Origin: Saccharococcus thermophilus
Lineage (GTDB): Bacteria > Bacillota > Bacilli > Bacillales > Anoxybacillaceae
DNA: 64,000 nt
Assembly: GCF_011761475.1 (NCBI RefSeq)
Contig: NZ_JAASRS010000001.1
Location: 2,852,001-2,916,000, forward strand
Direction: 5' to 3'
Below are positions 30,521 to 39,240 of the stretch, in pieces. A program made the position numbers and the translations under genes. The notes beneath the pieces are model-generated. The model was not told the DNA's origin. It worked only from the letters and a program-made list of their open reading frames with translations, and did not search any database. Positions within the stretch are counted from its first letter, which is position 1; every line of letters begins with the position of its first letter.

Positions 30521-31629
30521 GACGGGTGGAAAAATCCACCTGTTTTTTGTTTGTACTCGCGCCAAATGCGCTGGTGGGAAACAGGAAACGCGTACGATTC
30601 GATCTCCTTTTCATCCACCAGCTTCAGCTGTTCCGTTTCAGTAAATTTGCCAGCTATTTTTCCATCGTAAACGGTAATCTTCCAAATCAAGTGGGAAAAT
30701 GCATGTTCTAGTGCGGTGAACGGTTGTCCAAGCTGTGCCTTGATCCCATATTGTTCCTTTAAAAATGCTTCGAGCCGCTCTTCTGGACCGGCTTGTCCGT
30801 CTGCCGCTTCACAGTTTGGAAATTCCCACAAATTCGCGAGCAGTCCTTCGCTGCCGCGCTTACGAATCAATACTTTTCCATTTTCGTCTTTCAACACCGC
30901 AGCGATGATCGGCACTTGTTTCACGTTCGCTTTTTTGGTTTTGACCGGCAGTTCCGCCTGCACGCCTTCGGCAAACGCGCGGCAATGCGCCTGCACCGGG
31001 CAGAGCAGGCAGGCGGGATTGCGCGGTGTACAAATAAGCGCTCCTAATTCCATTAATCCTTGATTAAAATACGAAGGGTTTTCGTGTGAAATAATTTGCC
31101 GCACCACGGCTTCAAACAGTTTTCTCGTTCCCGCTTTCGCTATATCTTCCCAAACAAGAAAAATGCGCGACAGCACGCGCATGACATTGCCATCGACCGC
31201 AGGTTCAGGAATGCCGTAGGCGATGCTTAGCACCGCGCCTGTCGTATACGGCCCGACCCCTTTTAATTTCGCAAACTGCTCGCGATTATCGGGAACTTTT
31301 CCACCGTATTGCTCTGTCACTTCTTTTACCGCCGCATGCAAATTGCGAACGCGCGAATAGTAGCCGAGCCCTTCCCAAGCTTTCAGCACTTCTTCCTCAT
31401 CCGCTTCGGCAAGCGCTTCAAGTGTCGGAAACTGCTCGATAAACTTTTGAAAATACGGAATCACCGTATCGACCTTTGTCTGCTGCAGCATCACTTCCGA
31501 CACCCATACTTTATACGGATCGCTATCTTTGCGCCACGGCAGGTCACGCTGTTCTTTTTCAAACCAGCCGATTAGATCTTGCTGAAACTGTTTGATGGCA
31601 AATCCGCCAAGCAATGTTTGTTCTTTCAC
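30517..31629 (-). CDS. mutY: A/G-specific adenine DNA glycosylase
   Basis: A 370-residue base-excision repair enzyme that removes adenine paired with 8-oxoguanine. It has the catalytic Glu in [13 protein letters not shown], a helix-hairpin-helix [14 protein letters not shown], the catalytic Asp in [10 protein letters not shown], the 4Fe-4S cysteines in [17 protein letters not shown], and a C-terminal NUDIX-like domain that reads 8-oxoG (about 235-360). Very similar to the well-studied G. stearothermophilus MutY. Separated from yfhP by the formate module, whereas these are adjacent in B. subtilis. Confidence 0.96.
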   Translation of the reverse strand: MKEQTLLGGFAIKQFQQDLIGWFEKEQRDLPWRKDSDPYKVWVSEVMLQQTKVDTVIPYFQKFIEQFPTLEALAEADEEEVLKAWEGLGYYSRVRNLHAAVKEVTEQYGGKVPDNREQFAKLKGVGPYTTGAVLSIAYGIPEPAVDGNVMRVLSRIFLVWEDIAKAGTRKLFEAVVRQIISHENPSYFNQGLMELGALICTPRNPACLLCPVQAHCRAFAEGVQAELPVKTKKANVKQVPIIAAVLKDENGKVLIRKRGSEGLLANLWEFPNCEAADGQAGPEERLEAFLKEQYGIKAQLGQPFTALEHAFSHLIWKITVYDGKIAGKFTETEQLKLVDEKEIESYAFPVSHQRIWREYKQKTGGFFHPS

Positions 31630-31681
31630 CTTATTTCCTCCATGATGCCCTTATGTCCGTTTTGCATGTTTATTATAACAA

Positions 31682-31720
31682 AAAACACCTGATTGTGCCT
31701 TTCGCAGCATCAGGTGTTTT
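31682..31720 (-). terminator. Terminator of the fdhD-focA operon
   Basis: On the minus strand, AAAACACCTGAT pairs with ATCAGGTGTTTT and runs into TTTTGTTATAA. Confidence 0.87.
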
Positions 31721-31728
31721 CGCTGTTA

Positions 31729-32547
31729 TTATCTTGCTTCTTTTTTGACTACTTTCACATGAGCAACGTTTTGTTTCGCATGGTCTTTCACATACACAAA
31801 CCAGTATAATAACGCGACAAAGACGCTTCCGCCAACGGCGTTGCCAAGGAAGACAGGAACGAAATTTCGGAACCAGTCCGCCCATGCCGCATGGCCTTCA
31901 AAAATCGCTGCGGGAATAACGAACATATTGGCGACGACGTGCTGAAAACCGATGGCGACAAACGCCATGACCGGAAACCAAATCGCAAGTATTTTGCCGC
32001 CGATATCTTCCGCGCCGTATGACAGCCAAACCGCTAATGTCACCAGCCAGTTGCAGCCAATCCCCGAAATAAACGCCTGCATAAATGTATCGTGAAGCTT
32101 CGCATCAGCAATGGCAACCGTCTTGGCTAAAAACGGGCCTTCCGCCGTTAAACCGACGACATGGCCAAACAAATAGGCGACAAAGACCGCACCAAGGAAA
32201 TTGCTTACAGTAACCCAAAACCAGCCTTTGATTAGCTTCCCAAACGCAATCGTTTTTGCTAACGCCGCCAAAGTCATTGACATCATATTCCCCGTCAGCA
32301 GCTCGCCACCTGCAATAATCACCAGCACAAGCCCTAACGGAAACACCGCCGCCCCTAAAAAATTGGCAAAGCTCCCCCATTGCGGCGGAACGTTGCCAAT
32401 TACGCGAATGTCCAATAAAAATCCAAGCGCAATAAACGCTCCTGCCAAAAAACCAAGAACGATTTGTGATAATAACGGTAAATTCGCTTTCCGCGTTCCC
32501 GCTTCAATGGCAAGTTGCGCAATTTGTGACGGATTGCGGTAAGCCAT
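31729..32547 (-). CDS. Formate/nitrite transporter family channel (FocA/NirC type)
   Basis: A 272-residue integral membrane protein with six helices of the FNT fold. GNMMSMTLAAL (TM3 break) and GFQHVVANMFVIPAAIFEGH (TM5 break with the conserved His) mark the family. Formate rather than nitrite is the likely cargo because it sits behind fdhD and next to a formate dehydrogenase gene. The ATG at 32547 follows GTGGGGGATC and comes 27 bases after the fdhD stop, so the two are one operon. Confidence 0.88.
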   Translation of the reverse strand: MAYRNPSQIAQLAIEAGTRKANLPLLSQIVLGFLAGAFIALGFLLDIRVIGNVPPQWGSFANFLGAAVFPLGLVLVIIAGGELLTGNMMSMTLAALAKTIAFGKLIKGWFWVTVSNFLGAVFVAYLFGHVVGLTAEGPFLAKTVAIADAKLHDTFMQAFISGIGCNWLVTLAVWLSYGAEDIGGKILAIWFPVMAFVAIGFQHVVANMFVIPAAIFEGHAAWADWFRNFVPVFLGNAVGGSVFVALLYWFVYVKDHAKQNVAHVKVVKKEAR

Positions 32548-32574
32548 TGTTTGATCCCCCACTTAGTTTCATGA

Positions 32575-33393
32575 TTAGTTATCAAATTGCAATGTTTCTT
32601 CTTCTAACCCTGTTATTCTATTTGGATGTGTGTATACATTAAACGTATGACCGCGAATAAATCCTACAACCGTAATGCCTAAATCATTTGCCAGTTCAAG
32701 CGCTAACGTCGTCGGCGCCGATTTCGATAAAATAATGCCGATTCCCATTTTGGAAACTTTTAGCAATACCTCGGATGATACTCTGCCGCTAAAGGCGATC
32801 ACTTTGTCCGACAATGGCAACCCGTGCTGCAGGCAATATCCATAAATTTTATCGAGCGCATTATGCCTGCCAATATCCGAGCGAATAAGAAGAAGTTCAT
32901 TTGACGTGCAAAGCGCCGCGTTATGAATGCCGCCGGTTGCCTGGAAATCCGTTGATTGCTCCTGCAATAGCTGCATCAGGCGGATGCATTGCTCTACCCG
33001 GATGTTTGTGCTGTGGACAATCGTCTTCGCCGTCTTCATGTCATTATAAAAGTAAAATTGTCGGCTTTTTCCGCAGCAGGAACCAATAAAACGCTTAGCG
33101 TAAAACTCTTTTTGAATCGACTGTTTCGTGACCAGCTCCACGTAAGCAAACCCGCGATGTTCATCCACAGCTATCGCTTTTATTTCCTTGCTGGAGCGAA
33201 TAACCCCTTCTGAAGCTAAAAAACCAATCACTAATTCCTCTAGATGCGTCGGGGTGCAGACCATCGTCGCAAACTCTTGTCCGTCAACGATAATCGTAAG
33301 CGGAAATTCCACGGCAATTTCATCATCGACTTCTTCAAAATGATTGCTACGATACTTGATAATGTTTTGCCGCCGCATAACAAAGTTTTCCAT
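32575..33393 (-). CDS. fdhD: Formate dehydrogenase accessory sulfurtransferase FdhD
   Basis: A 272-residue protein that carries sulfur from a cysteine desulfurase to the molybdenum cofactor of formate dehydrogenase. FIGSCCGKSRQF holds the paired cysteines of the sulfur-transfer loop; TGGIHNAALC and DIGRHNALDK are the GDP/cofactor-binding motifs, and GRVSSEVLLKVSKMGI follows. The ATG at 33393 has GAGAGGGGATTGG upstream; the frame stays open to 33507 but that part encodes leader RNA structure. Preceded by a terminator-containing leader. Confidence 0.93.
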   Translation of the reverse strand: MENFVMRRQNIIKYRSNHFEEVDDEIAVEFPLTIIVDGQEFATMVCTPTHLEELVIGFLASEGVIRSSKEIKAIAVDEHRGFAYVELVTKQSIQKEFYAKRFIGSCCGKSRQFYFYNDMKTAKTIVHSTNIRVEQCIRLMQLLQEQSTDFQATGGIHNAALCTSNELLLIRSDIGRHNALDKIYGYCLQHGLPLSDKVIAFSGRVSSEVLLKVSKMGIGIILSKSAPTTLALELANDLGITVVGFIRGHTFNVYTHPNRITGLEEETLQFDN

Positions 33394-33420
33394 CCAATCC
33401 CCTCTCGTTTCCAGTTTTGC

Positions 33421-33652
33421 AAAAAGAAAACCGCCATCTTTTCTATGACGAAGGCATACGTATCCTTCTCTATCCATAGAAAAGTGGCGGTAGTTTCCAC
33501 ACAGCACTCTGTGATAAAACCAACGCTCCCATCACACTACAAACGGAAACTTAACTACCAATAGCCCTTTCGCCATTGTATAGCCAAGCTTCCTACCGTA
33601 TCCATCATATTAATCTATTTTTAGCATAACATGAAAGCGCATTAAAAAACAA
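33421..33652 (-). promoter_or_regulatory. fdhD leader: candidate riboswitch with terminator
   Basis: On the minus strand: promoter TTGTTT (33652-33647), an 18-base spacer and TATGCT (33628-33623). A folded region follows, closed by CGGTAG (33598-33593) with CTACCG (33493-33488), with internal hairpins CAATGGC/GCTATTG and TGTGAT/ATCACA. Then comes a strong terminator, CCGCCA plus CTTTTCTATG pairing with CATAGAAAAG plus TGGCGG (33490-33431), and TTTTCTTTTT. The closing-stem strand CTACCG shares three bases with the terminator stem, so the two compete. A molybdenum-cofactor class aptamer is a reasonable guess from context, but I do not recognise its core. Confidence 0.6.
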
Positions 33653-33670
33653 TACAGAAATCGTTATATG

Positions 33671-34018
33671 TTATTGCTTAATTGGTTTTTCAAATACAAA
33701 CACAGAAACGGCAATATCTTCTTCGACTTTAATATCATTGAACAAATACAACAGCTTCGATCCGGCCAGCTCCTCGAGACCTTCCGGGACTTTTTGCGCA
33801 TATACCTCTTAGATCATCCGCGTGCGGGCGGTATGCACCATCTCTTTTCCTTCCGGCGACCGGGCAATAAATTTTTCTGTCGGCGTTAAATTTCCTTGCA
33901 AGATCGTGACAGCGAGATTATCAACAAAATAAGTTTTAATCCGTTCCGGCCCTTTTCCAAACAACTGTTTGCGAACTTTTCGCACCAAGTCGTTAAATGC
34001 TGCTTCTTTTTTCGACAT
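33671..34018 (-). pseudogene. DUF2294 protein gene with one in-frame stop
   Basis: Reading from the ATG at 34018 (AAAGGGGGC upstream) gives MSKKEAAFNDLVRKVRKQLFG..., typical of the roughly 115-residue DUF2294 proteins. The frame meets TAA at 33811-33809 after RTRMI, then continues without shift as EVYAQKVPEGLEELAG... to a TAA at 33671. Gln is a common residue before EVYA, so CAA to TAA is the simplest explanation. Only the last third is lost. The function of the family is unknown; here it lies between fdhD and the formate dehydrogenase gene, divergent from the latter. Confidence 0.82.
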
Positions 34019-34071
34019 CGGAAAGCCCCCTTTCCAGCTCTGATTCATTTGCAAAAAACTGAGATCAGCGG

Positions 34072-34266
34072 TTGTTTTATAAACTATATAGTACTATAAT
34101 TACAATAAAACAACATATACGTAGTGGAAAAATAATAAGGATGTCCTTGTTATTTTTCTACTAGTCTATTTTTAGGATGCGGATTGGTTCTTTTAGTATC
34201 ATTCATGCTAAAAAACTACTCCACCATGACTGAGCACAGCTTTCATTCATGGTGGAGTTTTTATTT
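34072..34266 (+). promoter_or_regulatory. Promoter and attenuator-like leader of the formate dehydrogenase gene
   Basis: TTGTTT (34072-34077), a 17-base spacer and a perfect TATAAT (34095-34100). The leader of about 175 bases holds a long AT-rich hairpin (about 34119-34162), a TTTTAG/CTAAAA stem (about 34187-34213), and a terminator ACTCCACCATGA...TCATGGTGGAGT (about 34216-34258) running into TTTTTATTT. The Shine-Dalgarno of the gene begins only a few bases after that run, so most transcripts could end before the gene. Confidence 0.65.
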
Positions 34267-34284
34267 CAGGAGGAGGTATCACCC

Positions 34285-37248
34285 ATGAACGAACCTTGGG
34301 TCACGATTACGATCAACGGAAATGATTACAAGGCCAAACAAGGAATGACCATTTTACAGGTCATTAATGAAAACAATATTCCCCATCCGCAAGTTTGCTA
34401 TACTCCTGAACTGGGAGCCATTCAAACATGTGACACATGTATTGTTGAAGTAGACGGAAAATTAGTGCGCGCCTGTTCCACACCTGTAAAAGATGGCATG
34501 TACGTCGAACTCTCTTCAGAGCGGGCGAAAGCAGCGCAAAAAGAAGCGATGGACCGTATTTTAGAAAACCACCTATTATATTGTACGGTCTGTGATAACA
34601 ATAACGGAAACTGCAAATTGCACAATACGGCGGAAATGATGGGAATTGAGCATCAATCGTATCCATATCGCCCAAAAGTAGACCCATCGGAAGTCGACAT
34701 GTCCCATCCGTTCTATCGCTATGATCCAAACCAATGCATCGCTTGTGGGCAATGCGTGGAAGTATGTCAAAACTTACAAGTGAACGAAACGTTATCGATC
34801 GACTGGGAAGCGGAACGTCCTCGTGTCATTTGGGATAACGGTGTTCCGATTAATGAATCTTCCTGTGTTAGCTGCGGACAATGCGTTACCGTTTGCCCAT
34901 GCAATGCATTAATGGAAAAATCGATGTTAGGCGAGGCCGGCTTTATGACCGGTTTAGATAAAGAAATTTTAAATCCGATGATCGATTTTGTAAAAGAAGT
35001 CGAACCTGGCTACAGCAGTATTTTTGCCATTTCGGAAATCGAAGCGGCGATGCGGGAACAACGCATTAAAAAGACGAAAACGGTTTGCACGTTCTGCGGT
35101 GTTGGTTGTTCGTTTGAAGTATGGACAAAAGGACGGAAAATCTTAAAAATCCAACCTGTCTCCGAAGCTCCGGTCAACGCGATTTCCACATGCGTAAAAG
35201 GGAAATTTGGCTGGGATTTCGTCAACAGCGAAGAGCGCCTAACCAAACCGCTCATCCGCAAAGGCGACGCGTTCGTAGAATCGACATGGGAAGAAGCGCT
35301 TTCGCTCGTTGCGGAAAAACTTGGGGAAATTAAGCGGAAATACGGTGGCAACGCCATCGGCTTTATTTCGTCGTCAAAAACATCGAATGAAGAAAACTAT
35401 TTAATGCAAAAATTGGCTCGACAAGTGTTTGAAACGAACAACGTCGATAACTGTTCACGCTATTGTCAGTCGCCGGCAACGGACGGACTGTTCCGCACGG
35501 TAGGAATGGGCGGCGATTCCGGAACGATTCAAGATATCGCATCCGCAGGATTAGTGATTATTATCGGCGCTAACCCGGCAGAAGGACACCCTGTTTTGGC
35601 GACTCGCGTCAAACGCGCACATAAGCTATTCGGCCAAAAATTAATTGTCGCCGACTTGCGCAAAAATGAAATGGCGGAACGCGCCGATCTATTTATCCGA
35701 CCAAAACAAGGCACTGACCAAGTATGGTTGATGGCCGTTACGAAATATATCATCGACCAAGGCTGGCATGATGAAGAATTCATTCGCGAACGCGTTCATT
35801 TCTTCGATGAATTCAAAGAAGTACTCGAAAAATATACGCTCGATTACGCGGAAGAAGTAACAGGCGTTGCGAAAGAAGACTTAATTCGCATCGCTGAAAT
35901 GATCCATGAGGCGGATGGCACGTGTGTCCTCTGGGGAATGGGCGTTACGCAAAACACGGGAGGAAGCGATACATCAGCAGCCATCTCGAACTTATTGCTT
36001 GCAACAGGTAACTACGGACGCCCAGGCGCTGGAGCGTTCCCGCTGCGCGGTCATAACAACGTGCAAGGCGCTTGCGATATGGGCTCGCTGCCTGGATGGC
36101 TTCCAGGATATCAACATATTACGGATGACGTTGCGCGGGCAAAATTTGAAAAAGCATACGGCGTTCGCATTGATGGAAAGCCAGGGCTTGACAACATCCA
36201 AATGATTGAAGCTGCGGAACAAGGAAAATTAAAAGCAATGTATATCGTTGGTGAGGATATGGCGTTTGTCGACTGCAACGCCAACCATGTCCAAAAAGTA
36301 CTTTCAGAATTAGACTTCTTAGTCGTACAAGACATTTTCTTGTCAAAAACAGCGCAATTTGCTGATGTCGTTTTGCCGGCAACGCCAAGCTTAGAAAAAG
36401 AAGGAACATTTACCAATACGGAACGGCGCATTCAACGTTTCTACCAAGCGCTTGAGCCGCTGGGCGACTCCAAACCAGACTGGTGGATCATTCAAGAAAT
36501 CGCGAAACGGATGGGCGCTGATTGGAACTACTCTGGTCCGAAAGAAATCATGGATGAAATTGCAAGCCTCGCACCGCTATTCTCGCAGGCGCAATACGAA
36601 AACTTGGAAGGATGGAACAGCCTCTGCTGGGGTAGCCATGACGGTGCGCATACGCCAATTCTTTATAAAGAACGCTTCAACTTCCCAGACGGAAAAGCAC
36701 GCTTTGCGCTTGCCGACTGGGTACAACCGGTAGAGTATCCGGAAGAATATGATTTGCTTGTCAATAACGGGCGATTGCTCGAACATTTCCATGAAGGAAA
36801 CTTAACATACAAATCGCAAGGCATTCAAAAAAAATTCCCAGAAGTGTTCGTCGAAGTATCGCCGGAATTAGCGAGAGAACGCGGCATTAAAGATGGTTCG
36901 CTCGTTCGTTTAGAATCGCCGTTTGGCCAAGTAAAAGTGCGCGTGCTTGTCACGGATCGTGTCAAAGGAAAAGAATTATTCTTACCAATGCACTCGGCAA
37001 CAAACGAAAGCGCTATTAACATACTTACTGGCCCTGCCACTGACCATCGCACGAATACACCGGCGTTTAAACAAGCAAAAGTGCGCATGCAAGTGTTGGA
37101 AGTCGACGGAGAATCTCCACTTCCGCGTACCAATCCGCGTTTTAAAAAGCGGAATCCGCGTAAAGGCGTCGAAGTCGAACGAAAATGGCAACGTCCTGAC
37201 TACGTTCCTCTAACAGACGAATGGAAGGAGGCAGAGCCGCGTGGCTAA
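34285..37248 (+). CDS. fdhA: Formate dehydrogenase-like molybdopterin oxidoreductase, alpha subunit
   Basis: A 987-residue Fe-S/molybdopterin enzyme of the YrhE/FdhA type. In order: a 2Fe-2S ferredoxin domain (CYTPELGAIQTCDTC...C), a His-Cys3 site (HLLYCTVCDNNNGNC), two 4Fe-4S motifs (CIACGQCVEVC and CVSCGQCVTVC, residues about 150-215), the Mo4Fe4S domain (CTFCGVGCSF, about 265-320), then the cofactor domains and a C-terminal dinucleotide-binding domain (about 855-970). The expected molybdenum ligand is Cys394 in SRYCQSPATDGL; canonical formate dehydrogenases have His right after this Cys or Sec, here it is Gln. The ATG at 34285 has AGGAGGAGG upstream. FdhD, FocA-type and DUF1641 neighbours support a formate role. 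Confidence 0.9.
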   Translation: MNEPWVTITINGNDYKAKQGMTILQVINENNIPHPQVCYTPELGAIQTCDTCIVEVDGKLVRACSTPVKDGMYVELSSERAKAAQKEAMDRILENHLLYCTVCDNNNGNCKLHNTAEMMGIEHQSYPYRPKVDPSEVDMSHPFYRYDPNQCIACGQCVEVCQNLQVNETLSIDWEAERPRVIWDNGVPINESSCVSCGQCVTVCPCNALMEKSMLGEAGFMTGLDKEILNPMIDFVKEVEPGYSSIFAISEIEAAMREQRIKKTKTVCTFCGVGCSFEVWTKGRKILKIQPVSEAPVNAISTCVKGKFGWDFVNSEERLTKPLIRKGDAFVESTWEEALSLVAEKLGEIKRKYGGNAIGFISSSKTSNEENYLMQKLARQVFETNNVDNCSRYCQSPATDGLFRTVGMGGDSGTIQDIASAGLVIIIGANPAEGHPVLATRVKRAHKLFGQKLIVADLRKNEMAERADLFIRPKQGTDQVWLMAVTKYIIDQGWHDEEFIRERVHFFDEFKEVLEKYTLDYAEEVTGVAKEDLIRIAEMIHEADGTCVLWGMGVTQNTGGSDTSAAISNLLLATGNYGRPGAGAFPLRGHNNVQGACDMGSLPGWLPGYQHITDDVARAKFEKAYGVRIDGKPGLDNIQMIEAAEQGKLKAMYIVGEDMAFVDCNANHVQKVLSELDFLVVQDIFLSKTAQFADVVLPATPSLEKEGTFTNTERRIQRFYQALEPLGDSKPDWWIIQEIAKRMGADWNYSGPKEIMDEIASLAPLFSQAQYENLEGWNSLCWGSHDGAHTPILYKERFNFPDGKARFALADWVQPVEYPEEYDLLVNNGRLLEHFHEGNLTYKSQGIQKKFPEVFVEVSPELARERGIKDGSLVRLESPFGQVKVRVLVTDRVKGKELFLPMHSATNESAINILTGPATDHRTNTPAFKQAKVRMQVLEVDGESPLPRTNPRFKKRNPRKGVEVERKWQRPDYVPLTDEWKEAEPRG

Positions 37249-37732
37249 ACCAATTACAACGATTCAAAAACAAACAGTAACAGAGGAAGAAAAGCGGGAG
37301 AAAACGATCGAGGAGCTTAAAGTTTCCCTGACGGAAAAGGAAAAAGCGGTTCACGAACTGCTTTCCATCGTAGAGGAACTGCACAAAAGCGGCCTCCTCG
37401 AAGCCGCCAACGCGATGCTGAAAGCAAGAGAAGACATCGCAAAAATCGTCATTGGGCAAGCAAATCGCAAGCCAGTGACAACGATGATTAACCATGTGAT
37501 CGGGATTGCGCAGCTGCTCGCCAATCTCGATCCACAATTAACCTCTAAATTATTGGAAAGCACCGCTTCCGGCTTTGCCGAAGCCTATAAACAAACAAAA
37601 GAAAGCGGTAAAAAAATCGGCATTTTTGATCTGCTAAAAGCAATAAATGATCCTGACATTAACCGCGCCATCCGCTTTATTCTTTCCTCTTTAAAAGAAA
37701 TTGGAAAACGGCTGCATGACGACAAAAGCTAA
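37241..37732 (+). CDS. yrhD: DUF1641 protein, YrhD-like formate dehydrogenase partner
   Basis: A 163-residue helical protein of the DUF1641 family. In B. subtilis the family member YrhD follows the formate dehydrogenase gene yrhE, and such proteins are thought to link the enzyme to the membrane or serve as a small subunit; this is not proven. The N-terminus is charged and coiled-coil-like (EEEKREKTIEELKVSLTEKEKAVHELLSIVEELH). The GTG start lies inside the end of fdhA (8-base overlap) behind GGAAGGAGG, so the two are coupled. Confidence 0.85.
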   Translation: MAKPITTIQKQTVTEEEKREKTIEELKVSLTEKEKAVHELLSIVEELHKSGLLEAANAMLKAREDIAKIVIGQANRKPVTTMINHVIGIAQLLANLDPQLTSKLLESTASGFAEAYKQTKESGKKIGIFDLLKAINDPDINRAIRFILSSLKEIGKRLHDDKS

Positions 37733-37746
37733 ACAATCCCCTATTT

Positions 37747-37782
37747 CAGCCATCTTTCCTGGACCGGAAAGATGGCTTTAGT
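37747..37782 (+). terminator. Terminator after the formate dehydrogenase operon
   Basis: AGCCATCTTTCC and GGAAAGATGGCT form a 12-bp stem around TGGACC, followed by TTAGTATT. Confidence 0.75.
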
Positions 37783-37923
37783 ATTCCCATCCCTCGCCAA
37801 TGAATATGAAATATGTTACACTGGCAATACATCATTCGTTTTTCATATACGCTCACTTGTCCAATGATCGGAAACGGACTGGGTATACTAATGGACGAGA
37901 CTAACAAAGGAGGCTTACTTCGC

Positions 37924-38904
37924 TTGGATACAGGTACGCACATTTTGATGGGGGTAGCGCTAGGCAGCATTGCCACATTGGACCCCGCTGTCGCACATGA
38001 TCCTCTTTTGTCTCACGCTGTACTGATTGGAACATTATCCGGCTCCCAAGCGCCGGATATCGATACCGTGCTGAAATTGCGCAACAATGCCAAATATATT
38101 CGTAACCATCGCGGCATTACCCACTCCATCCCTGCCGTATCATTATGGCCGCTCCTGATTACCGCGATGATCGCTTTTCTTTATCCATCGGTCAACTTAT
38201 TTCACCTATGGCTATGGACGTTCATTGCTGTCGTGTTTCACGTGTTTGTTGACATTTTCAACGCTTATGGCACCCAGGCGCTGCGTCCGTTTACAAAAAA
38301 GTGGATTGCGCTCGGCGTGATTAATACATTCGACCCAATCATTTTTGCCCTGCATCTCATCGGGATCGGTCTTTTGTTTCTTGACGTTCATCCTGGTTAT
38401 ACGTTTTTAGCGATTTACGGTGTCATCGCCGTTTATTATATGATACGATTCCGCCAGCAGGCAGCGATTAAAAAAGCCGTCCGCGCCGAAATTAACGATG
38501 TCGAACAGATTATTACCGTTCCGACATTCCGCTTCCGCGAGTGGCATTTAGCAATTACGGCAAAAGATTACTTTTATGTCGGACGGGCAAAAAACGGGCG
38601 CATCTATATATTGGATCAATTTGAAAAATGCCCTCTTCCCGATGATCCCGTCATCGAAGCGGCCAAGCGGGATGAAAACGTTGCCGCCTTTTTATCATTT
38701 TCCCCTGTTTATCGCTGGGAGCTTCATGAATATGATGATTATTATGAAGTGCGCTTTACCGATTTGCGCTACCGAAGCAAAGGCCACTACCCATTTGTAG
38801 CCGTAGCACAATTGGATCGCAATTTAAATGTTATCAGTTCCTACACAGGATGGGTTTTTAGCGAAGGAAAGCTGCGAAAAAAACTGGATCTCGCGCCAAA
38901 CTAA
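37924..38904 (+). CDS. yfhP: YfhP-type membrane-bound metal-dependent hydrolase (DUF457 family)
   Basis: A 326-residue protein with membrane helices in the first 200 residues and a soluble tail. DTGTHILMG at the start, PDIDTVLKLRNN and RNHRGITHSIPAV carry the His/Asp residues of the LexA-regulated YdjM/YfhP metal-hydrolase family. The start is judged to be TTG at 37924: it lies 10 bases after AAAGGAGG and gives the family's usual N-terminus; ATGs upstream have no site. In B. subtilis yfhP regulates neighbouring yfh genes. It ends at a terminator. Confidence 0.87.
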   Translation: MDTGTHILMGVALGSIATLDPAVAHDPLLSHAVLIGTLSGSQAPDIDTVLKLRNNAKYIRNHRGITHSIPAVSLWPLLITAMIAFLYPSVNLFHLWLWTFIAVVFHVFVDIFNAYGTQALRPFTKKWIALGVINTFDPIIFALHLIGIGLLFLDVHPGYTFLAIYGVIAVYYMIRFRQQAAIKKAVRAEINDVEQIITVPTFRFREWHLAITAKDYFYVGRAKNGRIYILDQFEKCPLPDDPVIEAAKRDENVAAFLSFSPVYRWELHEYDDYYEVRFTDLRYRSKGHYPFVAVAQLDRNLNVISSYTGWVFSEGKLRKKLDLAPN

Positions 38905-38907
38905 GCA

Positions 38908-38943
38908 AAATAGGCGGACGCTTAGAAGCACCCGCCTATTTTT
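38908..38943 (+). terminator. Terminator after yfhP
   Basis: AAATAGGCGG and CCGCCTATTT form a 10-bp stem, followed by TTT. Confidence 0.83.
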
Positions 38944-38947
38944 AACA

Positions 38948-39240
38948 CTTTTTCCCGAGAAGTCTCCCTTCCTCTAAACGGAGTGAAGGAGGGAGAGGAA
39001 TCGGGAAGTTTTTGATTCCCAAAAACGAACATAGCTACGGATTGCGTAAGCAAGAAGTAGTAGAAGGGTTGGACCGCCCCAACGGTTAAGTGCCGATGTT
39101 ACTTACTGGACCCATCCAGAAGGCTTCCGATGCATTCATCGAGTGGAAGGAGGCCGCCTTCTTCCGCGCAGAAGCTTCTTTGGTGAGAGATGGTAAGAAA
39201 CTCCCACCTCTCTATGAAACGTAGGTGGGAGAGGTTCATT
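38948..39240 (+). mobile_element. Hairpin-dense element with an IS200/IS605-like right end, no gene
   Basis: These 290 bases carry no open frame of note but a run of stems: CCCGA...TCGGG enclosing CTCCCTTC/GAAGGAGGGAG (about 38953-39005), GGGAA/TTCCC, GTTGG/CCAAC, TGGA/TCCA, CTTCCGATG/CATCGAGTGGAAG, and last CTCCCACCT (39201-39209) with AGGTGGGAG (39223-39231) followed by AGGTTCA. The last hairpin is nearly identical to one at 61692-61725. Subterminal hairpins of this kind mark the ends of IS200/IS605 elements. A transposase-less derivative or a remnant carrying a guide-RNA-like scaffold is the best reading; the identity is inferred. Confidence 0.5.
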
